Assembly (NCBI GenBank): GCA_002339675.1
Contig: DDKB01000015.1
Span: 1-60,542, forward strand
Reading direction: 5' to 3'
Origin: Stutzerimonas stutzeri
GTDB lineage: Bacteria > Pseudomonadota > Gammaproteobacteria > Pseudomonadales > Pseudomonadaceae
Length of the DNA stretch: 60,542 bases
The notes under the pieces are model-generated. The model worked only from the letters and a program-made list of their open reading frames with translations, made no database searches and was not told the origin of the DNA. Position 1 is the first letter of the stretch; every line of letters begins with the position of its first letter. The position numbers were made by a program, and so were the translations under genes. Positions 26,121 through 35,977 of this stretch are shown piece after piece.

Positions 26121-26494
26121 GGCATCCTTAGGCGATATTCTTTATCGAAGGTTGCCACCAGATCGAGGTTGCGAATCAGCGGCTCGCGCTTCTCGTAATC
26201 CAGGTGGACTTTGAATTCATTGTTTTCGATGACGACTTCGAGCGCGTCCTTGAGATCAAGGTCGCGGATGCCGTTTACGTCCATCCCCTTGCGAACATGG
26301 CTGTAGAAATCCCCAACGCTGCGGATCTCCATCGTCTGGTCACTTTCCACTCCGCGGATGATCTTGTCCATGGACATATAGTCGAAGTAATGCGGCAGCA
26401 TCTTGAAGGCTGTGCTGGCGAAAAATGCCACCAGCGCGAGCACCAGGATCCAGCTCAGCATGGACAAGCCTTTCTGCGAACGGGCAAAACTCAT
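26117..26494 (-). CDS. DUF4845 single-pass membrane protein
   Basis: A 125-residue protein with an N-terminal membrane anchor (QKGLSMLSWILVLALVAFFASTAFKMLPHYFDYMSM) and a small periplasmic domain. This gene is regularly found between lepB and rnc in Pseudomonas and belongs to DUF4845. Function is not established. It overlaps rnc by four bases. Confidence 0.85.
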   Translation of the reverse strand: MSFARSQKGLSMLSWILVLALVAFFASTAFKMLPHYFDYMSMDKIIRGVESDQTMEIRSVGDFYSHVRKGMDVNGIRDLDLKDALEVVIENNEFKVHLDYEKREPLIRNLDLVATFDKEYRLRMP

Positions 26495-26581
26495 GTCGAC
26501 CTCTGTCGTACGGCACCCACCGATCGGGGCGGCTCAAATATAACGAGCCAGGTCCGGCGAACCCGGCCCTGTTTCACAGAC

Positions 26582-27439
26582 TCAATGAATCAGCCCGACG
26601 CGGGAGAAGTTCGGCAAGTTGCTGAATTTCGGATCGGGCCAGCTCATCCAGACCGCGAAGGCCTTGCCGACGATATTGCGGTCCGGAACCATGCCGGCAA
26701 GCTCGGCCGGGATCGCCGGGTCGTGCCAGTAACGGCTGTCGTTGGAGTTGTCGCGGTTGTCGCCCATCATGAAGTAGTGCCCCGCCGGCACCTGCCACTC
26801 CCGGTCGGGCTCCACGCGGTAGCGGGTCATTTCCTTGCGGATCAGGTGCTCGACCTCGCCCAGCTGTTCACGGTACAGCTTGGCGCTGCCGAGGCTGCCC
26901 GGCTCTTCGCCAATAAGCGTCTCGGAAACCGGCTTGCCGTTGATGCTCAGATGCTTGTCGCTGCTGTAGCGGATCACATCGCCCGGGAGCCCGACGACGC
27001 GCTTGATGTAGTTGATGTTCGGATCGCTCGGGTAACGGAACACCATGACATCGCCACGCTTGGGGTCGCTGACGTCGATGATCTTGGTGTCGACAACCGG
27101 CAGCCGAATCCCGTAGGCGAATTTGTTCACCAAGATGAAATCGCCGACTTCCAGCGTGGGGATCATCGAACCCGAGGGTATCTGGAACGGCTCGATGAGA
27201 AACGAGCGCAACACCAGGACGATGGCCAGCACAGGAAAAAAGGACTTGCCGTACTCGATGAGCACCGGCTCCTTGTTCAGGGCCTCGAGTGTCGACTGAT
27301 CGGGCTCGCCCCCGGTCCGCCCTTCATAGTTCGCGATCGCAGCCCGGCGTCGAGGCGCAAAGACCAGCAGGTCGATGAGCGTCAGAAAACCGCAGAGCGC
27401 AACGGCAATCACCAGCAACAGCGGGAAATTGATCGACAT
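26582..27439 (-). CDS. lepB: Signal peptidase I LepB
   Basis: A 285-residue inner-membrane serine peptidase that cleaves Sec and Tat signal peptides. Two N-terminal membrane spans are followed by the catalytic Ser motif PSGSMIPTL and the catalytic Lys in RGDVMVFRYPSDPNINYIKRVVGLPGD. The GDNRDNSNDSRYW box confirms the family. It follows lepA by one base. Confidence 0.95.
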   Translation of the reverse strand: MSINFPLLLVIAVALCGFLTLIDLLVFAPRRRAAIANYEGRTGGEPDQSTLEALNKEPVLIEYGKSFFPVLAIVLVLRSFLIEPFQIPSGSMIPTLEVGDFILVNKFAYGIRLPVVDTKIIDVSDPKRGDVMVFRYPSDPNINYIKRVVGLPGDVIRYSSDKHLSINGKPVSETLIGEEPGSLGSAKLYREQLGEVEHLIRKEMTRYRVEPDREWQVPAGHYFMMGDNRDNSNDSRYWHDPAIPAELAGMVPDRNIVGKAFAVWMSWPDPKFSNLPNFSRVGLIH

Positions 27440-27440
27440 A

Positions 27441-29240
<1,800 letters not shown>

Positions 29241-29438
29241 AGCTAAACACTCGAATATGCGCGGACCGATTGCCCGCAGAAAATAGCCACGAAGTGTACC
29301 TGATAGGTCTATTCAGCGCCACGCCAGACCCCGGACGCGGTTGGTGACCCGGTGCGGCATGCGACCGGAGGTGTGTGCGGGGCGCCGCGAAAGCCGGATC
29401 GACTGCGGCGCAAAACCTGCCGATGCCGCAGCTGCGGG

Positions 29439-30851
29439 CTATTCGGCCAGCTTGAAGGTTATGAAGCTGGCACGCCCCTGGCGCAGCACCCGCATCGATA
29501 CCGAGCGGTTCTTCGGCAGCTGCTCGGCGACCCGGGAGAACGAATCGGTCGACTCGATCGCCTCGTTGTTCAGGTGGGTGATCACGTCGCCCGGGCGCAG
29601 GCCGATCATGGCCGCGGGGCCATTCTGCACCTCCGTGATCACGACGCCCCCTGGCACATCCAGCGTCCGCCGTTGTTCGTCGGTCAACGTCGATACCTTG
29701 ACCCCCAGGCGGTTGCTGCTCTGCTCGGAAAGGCTGTCATCGCTCGCGGCGGCAGCCTCCGCTTCGTCCGGCAAGGCGCCAATGGCCACGCTAAGCGTCT
29801 CGCGCGCGCCGTCGCGCACGATACCGAGCCTGGCCTGGCTACCGGGCTTGATCGCGCCGATCAGGTGCGGCAGATCTGCAGAGGTGTCGATGTCCTGGCC
29901 ATCAACACTGAGGATGATGTCGCCGACGCGCAGGCCGCTCTTGGCTGCCGGTGCGCCATCGATGACCTGTGCCACGAGCGCGCCGGCAGGCCGCTCGAGC
30001 CCGAAGGACTCGGCCAGGTCCCGATTGACTTCCTGGATCGCCACGCCGAGCCAGCCGCGGCTGACCTTGCCGGTGGTGCGCAGCTGATCGGCGACATCCA
30101 TTGCGACGTCGATCGGAATGGCGAACGACAGGCCCATGAAGCCACCCGAGCGGGTGAATATCTGTGAGTTGATCCCCACGACCTCGCCATCGAGATTGAA
30201 CAGCGGCCCACCGGAATTGCCCGGATTGATTGCCACGTCCGTCTGGATAAAGGGCACGTAGCTTTCGTTCGGCAGGTTGCGGCCGGTGCCGCTGACGATT
30301 CCGGCGGTGACGGTATGGTCGAAGCCGAATGGCGAACCGATCGCCAGCACCCACTCCCCTACCTTCAGGCGACGGGAATCGCCCAGCGCGACGGTGGGCA
30401 GGCCCGCGCCTTCTATCTTCAGCAGGGCGACGTCGGTGCGCGGATCCGCACCGACCAGTGTGGCCTGCAGCTCGCTGCGATCCGGCAGGCGCACCAGTAT
30501 TTCATCAGCGTCGGCTATGACGTGATTGTTGGTCAGCACATAGCCGTCGGCTGAGATGATGAAACCGGAACCAAGCGATTGGGCTTCGCGCTGTGGATCG
30601 GGCTCCGGCATCGGCGGCACGCGGTCCTTGAAAAACTCGCGAAAGATCGGTGGCAGCTGGTCGAGGTCCGGCATATGCGGATTCGCCCCGCGTGCGGGCA
30701 AGGATTGCTTGGTGCTGATATTGACCACGGCCGGCGAAGCGCGCTCGACCATCGGCGTGAAGTCAGGCAGTTGCGCATGAGCCCGCGCAGCCTGCACAAG
30801 CATGAGCAAGACCGCGACCAGGACGAAGCAGCTGTCGCGTAAACCCCTCAA
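29439..30851 (-). CDS. mucD: Periplasmic serine protease MucD (DegP/HtrA family)
   Basis: A 470-residue exported protease with an N-terminal signal peptide, a trypsin-like domain with catalytic His (TNNHVI), Asp (DVALLKI) and Ser (GNSGGPLF), and two C-terminal PDZ domains. As MucD in Pseudomonas it removes misfolded envelope proteins and holds down AlgU activity. Its start overlaps mucC by four bases, at the end of algU-mucA-mucB-mucC-mucD. Confidence 0.94.
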   Translation of the reverse strand: MRGLRDSCFVLVAVLLMLVQAARAHAQLPDFTPMVERASPAVVNISTKQSLPARGANPHMPDLDQLPPIFREFFKDRVPPMPEPDPQREAQSLGSGFIISADGYVLTNNHVIADADEILVRLPDRSELQATLVGADPRTDVALLKIEGAGLPTVALGDSRRLKVGEWVLAIGSPFGFDHTVTAGIVSGTGRNLPNESYVPFIQTDVAINPGNSGGPLFNLDGEVVGINSQIFTRSGGFMGLSFAIPIDVAMDVADQLRTTGKVSRGWLGVAIQEVNRDLAESFGLERPAGALVAQVIDGAPAAKSGLRVGDIILSVDGQDIDTSADLPHLIGAIKPGSQARLGIVRDGARETLSVAIGALPDEAEAAAASDDSLSEQSSNRLGVKVSTLTDEQRRTLDVPGGVVITEVQNGPAAMIGLRPGDVITHLNNEAIESTDSFSRVAEQLPKNRSVSMRVLRQGRASFITFKLAE

Positions 30852-31333
30852 AACATGTGCCCCTCGAGACTAGGCGCAGCCGCCCCTCCTTCGGCAGAAA
30901 CCGGCAGCGCACGAACCACCCTCGCCTGGTAGGCGGGATCATCGACGATATGCCGGCAGCGTTTGTGAACGATCAGCCAGGCGAACAGGAAACCGGCGCC
31001 GCCGGCAAGCATGACGTAGGGTTCGGAAAGCGACTGTGCAGACGCCAGCAGGGCTGCGGCAAACAGCATCAGCAGGGGAAAGAGATAGACGAGCAGCGCG
31101 CCTTGCAACAGGGTGCGCTCCTGGATACCGACGGTGACGGCATCGCCCAGCGCTACCGGCTGGTCGGAGAGCGCGCGTATCAAGCCGCGCCGCCCTCTCA
31201 CACCGAGCCGATCGATCAGAGCCTGGCCGCAGCCGTTGCGGACCGAGCAGCCGGAACAAGTGCTGCCGCGCCGCGTCTCGACCCAGACAGCGCCCGGCTC
31301 GATGGCAACGACGCGGCCCGACTCCTCGATCAT
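30848..31333 (-). CDS. mucC: MucC / RseC family membrane protein
   Basis: A 161-residue protein with a Cys cluster near the N-terminus (GSTCSGCSVRNGCGQ) and two adjacent membrane helices (GALLVYLFPLLMLFAAALLASA and VMLAGGAGFLFAWLIVH), matching RseC/MucC. The family is associated with envelope stress and, in E. coli, with reduction of SoxR. It overlaps both neighbours by four bases. Confidence 0.9.
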   Translation of the reverse strand: MIEESGRVVAIEPGAVWVETRRGSTCSGCSVRNGCGQALIDRLGVRGRRGLIRALSDQPVALGDAVTVGIQERTLLQGALLVYLFPLLMLFAAALLASAQSLSEPYVMLAGGAGFLFAWLIVHKRCRHIVDDPAYQARVVRALPVSAEGGAAAPSLEGHMF

Positions 31334-32274
31334 CGCGACGCCTGACCGGAACCTGAACGCATGGACAGCGCGATCCGCTCGGCAGTACCCAACGGAACCT
31401 CACCAACAACCGTGACCATCACGTCACCCTCAGCGGTGGAGATGCGCTTGGACACGGCCACCGTCGGGCCCATCTGGCTGCGGGTGTCCTCGACCACGGC
31501 ACCGGCCAGCGGCTCGATGAAGACCGATACGCGCGCGAGCCCGTCCCCGTAGGACAGCCAGGTAACCGACTGATCGGAAGCGGCACTCGGCTGGATGTTC
31601 GAATCAAGCAGCTCGAAACCATCTGGCAGCCAGTCGGAACGCCACGGCGTCTGTGCAGAGTCCTGTTCTGCGGCCAGCGAAACGGGCTGACAATTCGAGC
31701 CGGCCGCGACATCAGCCGGCCGGACGGAATCCGGGGAAAACTGGGTGAACTGGAAACGCTCGAGCAACTGCCCACTTTCATCCAGCAGCAGCGACTTGAG
31801 CGGCAGTGCAGTTTCCTGGTCGAGGTGCAGTTCGAATCCGTAGCGGTGCTGGTCCCGCGGCCGAATTGCCACCGCCACGGTTGGGCGACCAGCTACACGC
31901 GACTCGCCAATGACCTTGAAGTCATACCATCGCGAGAGCGCCTTTGGATCCAGCGCCTGCTGATGCCAGGGCTTGGCATCCTTAACCTGGGACGCCATGT
32001 CGGCGCTTGCGCACTGCACCGTGCCGTCAACCAGCACGACCTCTGCAATCGGGCCGTCCAATTGCAGCAAACGTTCGCGAACGGTCTTGTCCTCTACCAG
32101 CTGCCAGACGGCATGACTGGAGAAACTGCCATTGCGCTCGTAGACAAATACACCCTGGTAGCTTTGCTTCGCCTCCGAAGAAGCCAACCGCTGCAGCCAG
32201 GAATCGGCATCAGCAGCGAAGGCCGGCATCGATAGCCAGCCTCCGAGTACCACACACAGCGGTATTACACGCAT
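31330..32274 (-). CDS. mucB: Sigma-factor regulator MucB (RseB)
   Basis: A 314-residue periplasmic protein with a signal peptide (SMPAFAADADSW) and the two RseB domains: the larger lipoprotein-like N-terminal domain and a smaller C-terminal one starting near WRSDWLPDGFELL. It binds the periplasmic tail of MucA, shields it from AlgW proteolysis and so keeps AlgU inactive until envelope damage releases it. Confidence 0.93.
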   Translation of the reverse strand: MRVIPLCVVLGGWLSMPAFAADADSWLQRLASSEAKQSYQGVFVYERNGSFSSHAVWQLVEDKTVRERLLQLDGPIAEVVLVDGTVQCASADMASQVKDAKPWHQQALDPKALSRWYDFKVIGESRVAGRPTVAVAIRPRDQHRYGFELHLDQETALPLKSLLLDESGQLLERFQFTQFSPDSVRPADVAAGSNCQPVSLAAEQDSAQTPWRSDWLPDGFELLDSNIQPSAASDQSVTWLSYGDGLARVSVFIEPLAGAVVEDTRSQMGPTVAVSKRISTAEGDVMVTVVGEVPLGTAERIALSMRSGSGQASR

Positions 32275-32282
32275 GCTTTTCC

Positions 32283-32891
32283 TTAACGATCTTCCATGCT
32301 GGCTGCGCGAGCATAAGGCAACGCGCCTTCAGAGCCGCCGCCGAAGGCAGCCTGCTGAGCATGCTGACGGACGTAATCCGGCAGGCGTTTCTCGTGCCAA
32401 CCTTCTGTAGGCGACTGAGCACCTGCAGCGGCTTGTGCTTCAACCGCACCAGACTCCTGGCTATAACCTGCCAGTACAGCAGGGCCCTGATTGGTCTGCG
32501 GGACTGCAATGCTTGGCTGCGCTGGCTGTTGAGCAATCTGCGGCCCAGTCACTTCGCTCTGGTTGTACAACCGCACCCCTGCCAGCACAGCAACGGTGAC
32601 CGAGGCGGCAACCGCCAGGCGACCCAGGTTGCCCCAGGCGGACCGCTGTGGTTTGGCCACAGCAATGGACGGCGCCGGCTCGTCGGCAATGGCTGCCGAG
32701 ACCGCAGAAGCGATATCCAGACGAGGCTCGATCAGTTCCTTGTGCATGGCGGCACGAGCGATCTGATAACGCGACCAAGTCGAACGCATTTCACTGTCGC
32801 CCTCGGCGGCGAGCACTCGACGTAATTCCAACTCGTCCGCTTCGTTATCCATCACCGCGGACAGCGATTCATGCAGGGCTTCACGACTCAT
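32283..32891 (-). CDS. mucA: Anti-sigma factor MucA
   Basis: A 202-residue inner-membrane anti-sigma factor. The cytoplasmic N-terminus (REALHESLSAVMDNEADELELRRVL) binds AlgU, a single span (LGRLAVAASVTVAVLAGVRLY) crosses the membrane, and the periplasmic part binds MucB. It is close to the 194 residues of P. aeruginosa MucA, and no truncation of the mucoid type is seen. The start at 32891 has a GAGAGGAA site; upstream in-frame codons belong to the algU 3' end. Confidence 0.93.
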   Translation of the reverse strand: MSREALHESLSAVMDNEADELELRRVLAAEGDSEMRSTWSRYQIARAAMHKELIEPRLDIASAVSAAIADEPAPSIAVAKPQRSAWGNLGRLAVAASVTVAVLAGVRLYNQSEVTGPQIAQQPAQPSIAVPQTNQGPAVLAGYSQESGAVEAQAAAGAQSPTEGWHEKRLPDYVRQHAQQAAFGGGSEGALPYARAASMEDR

Positions 32892-32922
32892 GGCGGTTCC
32901 TCTCTTGGCTGTCGCCGCTGTC

Positions 32923-33504
32923 TCAGGATTCATGCAACAGGGGTTGCAATGACTTGTCGATGGCCTCCCGCGCCCGAAATATTCGGGAGCGGACCGTACC
33001 CACCGGACACTGCATGACGTTTGCAATGTCTTCATAACTAAGACCATCAAATTCACGCAGTGTTAGAGCGGTGCGTAAATCTTCTGGCAATTGCTGAATG
33101 GTTCTATGAACCGTGTCTTCAATCTCATCCCTGAGCAGCGCACGCTCTGGAGACTCAATGTCCTTCAGTGCGTGATCGCCTTCGTAGAACTCGGCATCCT
33201 CCGAGCTGACGTCACTATCAGGTGGACGCCTTCCGCGGGCCACCAGATGGTTCTTCGCCGTGTTGATGGCGATACGATAGAGCCAGGTATAGAAGGCACT
33301 ATCGCCCCGAAAATTCGCCAGTGCGCGGTAGGCTTTAATGAAAGCTTCCTGGGCCACGTCCTGCGCTTCGTGAGAATCATGTACGAAGCGCACGATCAAC
33401 CCGAGAATCTTGTGCTGATATTTCAACACCAGCAGATCAAAAGCCCGCTTGTCGCCCCGCTGCACTCGTTCGACCAGTTGCTGGTCCTGCTCCTGGGTTA
33501 GCAT
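32923..33504 (-). CDS. algU: ECF sigma factor AlgU (RpoE/sigma-22)
   Basis: A 193-residue extracytoplasmic-function sigma factor, almost identical by eye to P. aeruginosa AlgU: MLTQEQDQQLVERVQRGDKRAFDLLVLKYQ at the start, the region-2 core and a region-4 helix-turn-helix (GLSYEDIANVMQCPVGTVRSRIFRAREAID). It directs the envelope-stress and exopolysaccharide regulon. The start at 33504 is preceded by GGAGGAG. Two AlgU-type promoters upstream indicate autoregulation. Confidence 0.95.
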   Translation of the reverse strand: MLTQEQDQQLVERVQRGDKRAFDLLVLKYQHKILGLIVRFVHDSHEAQDVAQEAFIKAYRALANFRGDSAFYTWLYRIAINTAKNHLVARGRRPPDSDVSSEDAEFYEGDHALKDIESPERALLRDEIEDTVHRTIQQLPEDLRTALTLREFDGLSYEDIANVMQCPVGTVRSRIFRAREAIDKSLQPLLHES

Positions 33505-33563
33505 GAACACTCCTCCCTGACCTGGAAGGAGTGCTGCGCTCGCCTGCGAGCTGACCTGCCAGA

Positions 33564-33590
33564 ATAGACCCGGGCTTTACACAAAAGTTC
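33564..33590 (-). promoter_or_regulatory. Proximal AlgU-type promoter of algU
   Basis: On the minus strand GAACTT (33590-33585), 16 bases, then TCTAT (33568-33564), close to the sigma-22 pattern GAACTT-N16/17-TCtgA. It lies about 60-86 bases before the algU start. Confidence 0.6.
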
Positions 33591-33743
33591 TCCCCCTTCA
33601 AGCAAGCTTTCCTGCAACACACCTGACGGCATCGAAGCATGACGCATCGAGACGTACCGCCGCGCGCGTGAACTTCTCACATCCAAAGCACGTTCATGCC
33701 GGCCACAACGCGGCAGCCAGCCGACCTGCATCCACAACTGTCT

Positions 33744-33770
33744 ATAGAGATAGACCTGCAAGAAAAGTTC
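33744..33770 (-). promoter_or_regulatory. Distal AlgU-type promoter of algU
   Basis: On the minus strand GAACTT (33770-33765), 16 bases, then TCTAT (33748-33744): the same boxes and spacing as the proximal site. It lies about 240-265 bases before algU, comparable to the far-upstream P1 of P. aeruginosa. Confidence 0.6.
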
Positions 33771-33913
33771 CAAGGCGTCGCCCAGTTAAACGAGGGCCGC
33801 TATTTTGCAGGGGTAGCCACCTATATACTAGGGGCCGCGCCCGCGGGCACCGATGCCAGCCGGCCCGCCGCGGCATCGAGCCGAACCGGGGCCGCGCCAA
33901 TAAGAGAGCAAAC

Positions 33914-35518
33914 ATGAGCCAACATTACCAATACGACGTCCTCGTCATCGGCAGCGGCGCCGCCGGTTTGACACTGGCCCTGAATCTGCCGTCGACCTTG
34001 CGCGTCGCCGTTCTCAGCAAGGGCGACCTGGCCAATGGCTCGACGTATTGGGCGCAGGGCGGGGTTGCCGCTGTACTGGACACCACCGACACGGTTGAAT
34101 CCCACGTGGCCGACACGCTAGTGGCCGGCGGCGGCCTGTGCAAGGAGGACGCCGTCCGCTTCACCGTCGAGCACAGCCGCGAGGCCATCCAGTGGCTGAT
34201 CGACCAGGGCGTGCCGTTTACCCGCGACGGCGCAGACCGTGAGCATGGCAACTTCGAGTTCCACCTGACCCGCGAAGGCGGCCACAGCCACAGGCGGATC
34301 ATTCACGCCGCTGACGCGACCGGCGCGGCCATCTTCAACACGCTGCTGGCGCGAGCCAGGGAACAAGCCCATATCGACCTGTTGCAGCAACGGGTCGCCG
34401 TCGACCTGATTACCGAGCCCAAGCTGGGCTTGCCAGGCAAGCGCTGCCTGGGCGCCTACGTCCTCGATCGCGCCACCGGCGAGGTGGACACCTTCCAGGC
34501 ACGGTTCGTCGTACTGGCCACCGGCGGCGCGGCCAAGGTCTACCTCTACACCAGCAACCCGGACGGTGCCTGCGGCGACGGTGTGGCGATGGCCTGGCGC
34601 GCCGGCTGCCGGGTCGGCAACCTGGAGTTCAACCAGTTCCATCCGACCTGTCTGTATCACCCGCAGGCCAAGAGCTTCCTTATCACCGAAGCCCTGCGGG
34701 GCGAGGGCGCGGTGTTGAAGCTACCCAACGGCGAGCGTTTCATGCCGCGCTTCGACCCACGGGCCGAGCTGGCGCCACGCGACATCGTGGCACGGGCGAT
34801 CGACCACGAGATGAAGCGACTGGGGATCGACTGCGTCTACCTGGACATCAGCCACAAGCCGGCCGACTTCATTCGCTCGCATTTTCCGACCGTGCACGAA
34901 CGCTGCCTGGCCTTCGGCATCGACATTACTCGCGAAGCCATTCCGGTGGTCCCGGCCGCGCACTACACCTGCGGGGGCGTGCAGGTCGACCAGGCCGGGC
35001 GGGCGGACATTCCGGGGCTGTACGCGATCGGCGAAACCAGCTTTACCGGCCTGCACGGCGCCAACCGCATGGCGAGCAATTCGCTGCTGGAGTGCTTCGT
35101 ATACGCGCGGTCGGCAGCCCAGGACATCATCCGGGCCCTGCCAGCGGCCCACACCCCGCCCGCCCTCCCCACCTGGGACGCCAGCCAGGTGACGGACTCG
35201 GACGAGGACGTGATCATTGCGCACAACTGGGACGAGCTCAGACGCTTCATGTGGGACTACGTGGGCATCGTACGGACCACCAAGCGACTGGTGCGCGCCC
35301 AGCACCGGGTGCGCCTGTTGCTCGCGGAAATCGACGAGTTCTACAGCAACTATCGAGTCTCAAGGGACCTGATTGAGCTGAGGAACTTGGCGCTGGTCGC
35401 AGACCTAATGATCCGCTCAGCGATGCAACGTCAGGAATCACGGGGCCTCCACTACACTTTGGACTACCCCGATCAACTGCCAGAAGCGGTCGATACGATC
35501 CTTACGCCACCCTCTTGA
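33914..35518 (+). CDS. nadB: L-aspartate oxidase NadB, 3' end supplied by integrated element
   Basis: A 534-residue FAD enzyme oxidising L-aspartate to iminoaspartate, the first step of NAD synthesis. It shows the dinucleotide-binding IGSGAAGLTLAL, the THWAQGGVAAV-like segment and YTCGGVQVDQAGR...FTGLHGANRMASNSLLECFV. The start at 33914 follows AGAG; upstream codons are non-coding. From position 35353 to the stop the coding sequence belongs to the integrated element: it gives YRVSRDLIELRNLALVADLM and so on, whereas the original tail (YKVSRDLIELRNLATVADLM...) lies at 41955-42129. The new tail matches the old at 48 of 55 residues and lacks the last three (FAD). The gene is therefore predicted functional. 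Confidence 0.95.
   Translation: MSQHYQYDVLVIGSGAAGLTLALNLPSTLRVAVLSKGDLANGSTYWAQGGVAAVLDTTDTVESHVADTLVAGGGLCKEDAVRFTVEHSREAIQWLIDQGVPFTRDGADREHGNFEFHLTREGGHSHRRIIHAADATGAAIFNTLLARAREQAHIDLLQQRVAVDLITEPKLGLPGKRCLGAYVLDRATGEVDTFQARFVVLATGGAAKVYLYTSNPDGACGDGVAMAWRAGCRVGNLEFNQFHPTCLYHPQAKSFLITEALRGEGAVLKLPNGERFMPRFDPRAELAPRDIVARAIDHEMKRLGIDCVYLDISHKPADFIRSHFPTVHERCLAFGIDITREAIPVVPAAHYTCGGVQVDQAGRADIPGLYAIGETSFTGLHGANRMASNSLLECFVYARSAAQDIIRALPAAHTPPALPTWDASQVTDSDEDVIIAHNWDELRRFMWDYVGIVRTTKRLVRAQHRVRLLLAEIDEFYSNYRVSRDLIELRNLALVADLMIRSAMQRQESRGLHYTLDYPDQLPEAVDTILTPPS
35338..35352 (+). repeat. attL core, 15-bp direct repeat
   Basis: GTTCTACAGCAACTA occurs here inside nadB and again at 41940-41954. 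These are the only perfectly matching stretches at the two junctions of the element, with weaker homology continuing to the right because the element carries a nadB 3' end. It is the probable recombination core (codons for F-Y-S-N-Y). Confidence 0.85.
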
Positions 35519-35548
35519 GGCACGTTTGGGAGGCTGAGCGTAGCAGCT

Positions 35549-35580
35549 TTTCTAACACCTCTCGAACACATTTCTAACAC
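35549..35580. promoter_or_regulatory. Integrase arm-type repeats, left end
   Basis: TTTCTAACAC at 35549-35558 and 35571-35580, with a degenerate copy TCTCGAACAC at 35560-35569, giving 11-base periodicity. The matching motif TTTCTAACAG recurs at the other end of the element, as expected for arm-binding sites of a lambda-type integrase. Confidence 0.65.
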
Positions 35581-35599
35581 CGAAGGGCTTTCTCGTGCC

Positions 35600-35767
35600 T
35601 CAGCGATCCAAGGGGACCGAGGGCGGCACGGGGGAATTTGGCTGGTCTTCTTTATTGAGATGAGGTCTCAGATTTTTCTCCCAGATTCTCAAGGCAGACC
35701 GAGCGACCAGCGAGACGACCCAAGGCGCAACCACCAGCAGCCAATAAGCAGCCTGTAGCTTGCCCAT
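35600..35767 (-). CDS. 55-residue putative membrane protein of the element
   Basis: Starts MGKLQAAYWLLVVAPWVVSL, a single hydrophobic helix of about 17 residues, followed by basic VARSALRIWEKNLRPH and a polar Pro-rich tail ending PLDR. The start at 35767 has a clear AGGAG 6 bases upstream, which is the main reason to believe it. It lies downstream of the T-phi-like terminator and is the last gene before the attachment site. Size and topology suit a phage holin-like or small membrane effector, but no family was recognised. Confidence 0.6.
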   Translation of the reverse strand: MGKLQAAYWLLVVAPWVVSLVARSALRIWEKNLRPHLNKEDQPNSPVPPSVPLDR

Positions 35768-35797
35768 GCGAGTCTCCTACTGATTTAGTCAGGTATT

Positions 35798-35837
35798 GCA
35801 AAAGAAGCCCCAAGACCCATTCAGGTCGAGGAGCTTT
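35798..35837 (-). terminator. T7 T-phi-like terminator
   Basis: Read on the minus strand: AAAGCTCCTCGACC, loop TGAAT, then GGGTCTTGGGGCTTCTTTTG. The stem is AAGC/GCTT, a wobble and two GC pairs, a 2x2 internal loop, then GACC/GGTC. The distinctive GGGTCTTG-GGG-T-run matches the T7 T-phi terminator (GGGTCTTGAGGGGTTTTTTG). It sits after the capsid-like gene, as T-phi sits after T7 gene 10. Confidence 0.65.
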
Positions 35838-35977
35838 AAACCGAACCTCAAGGAGACCCAGTGACAGCCAGTTGTCGGCAGAGGATGGCCCCAGGTTTAC
35901 CAGGGCTCATTCCTTTGGATTGGAAGGGGGATGGTTATCACAACCACCTCCCGTCCTTTGGTGCATCTCCCAGGGCC

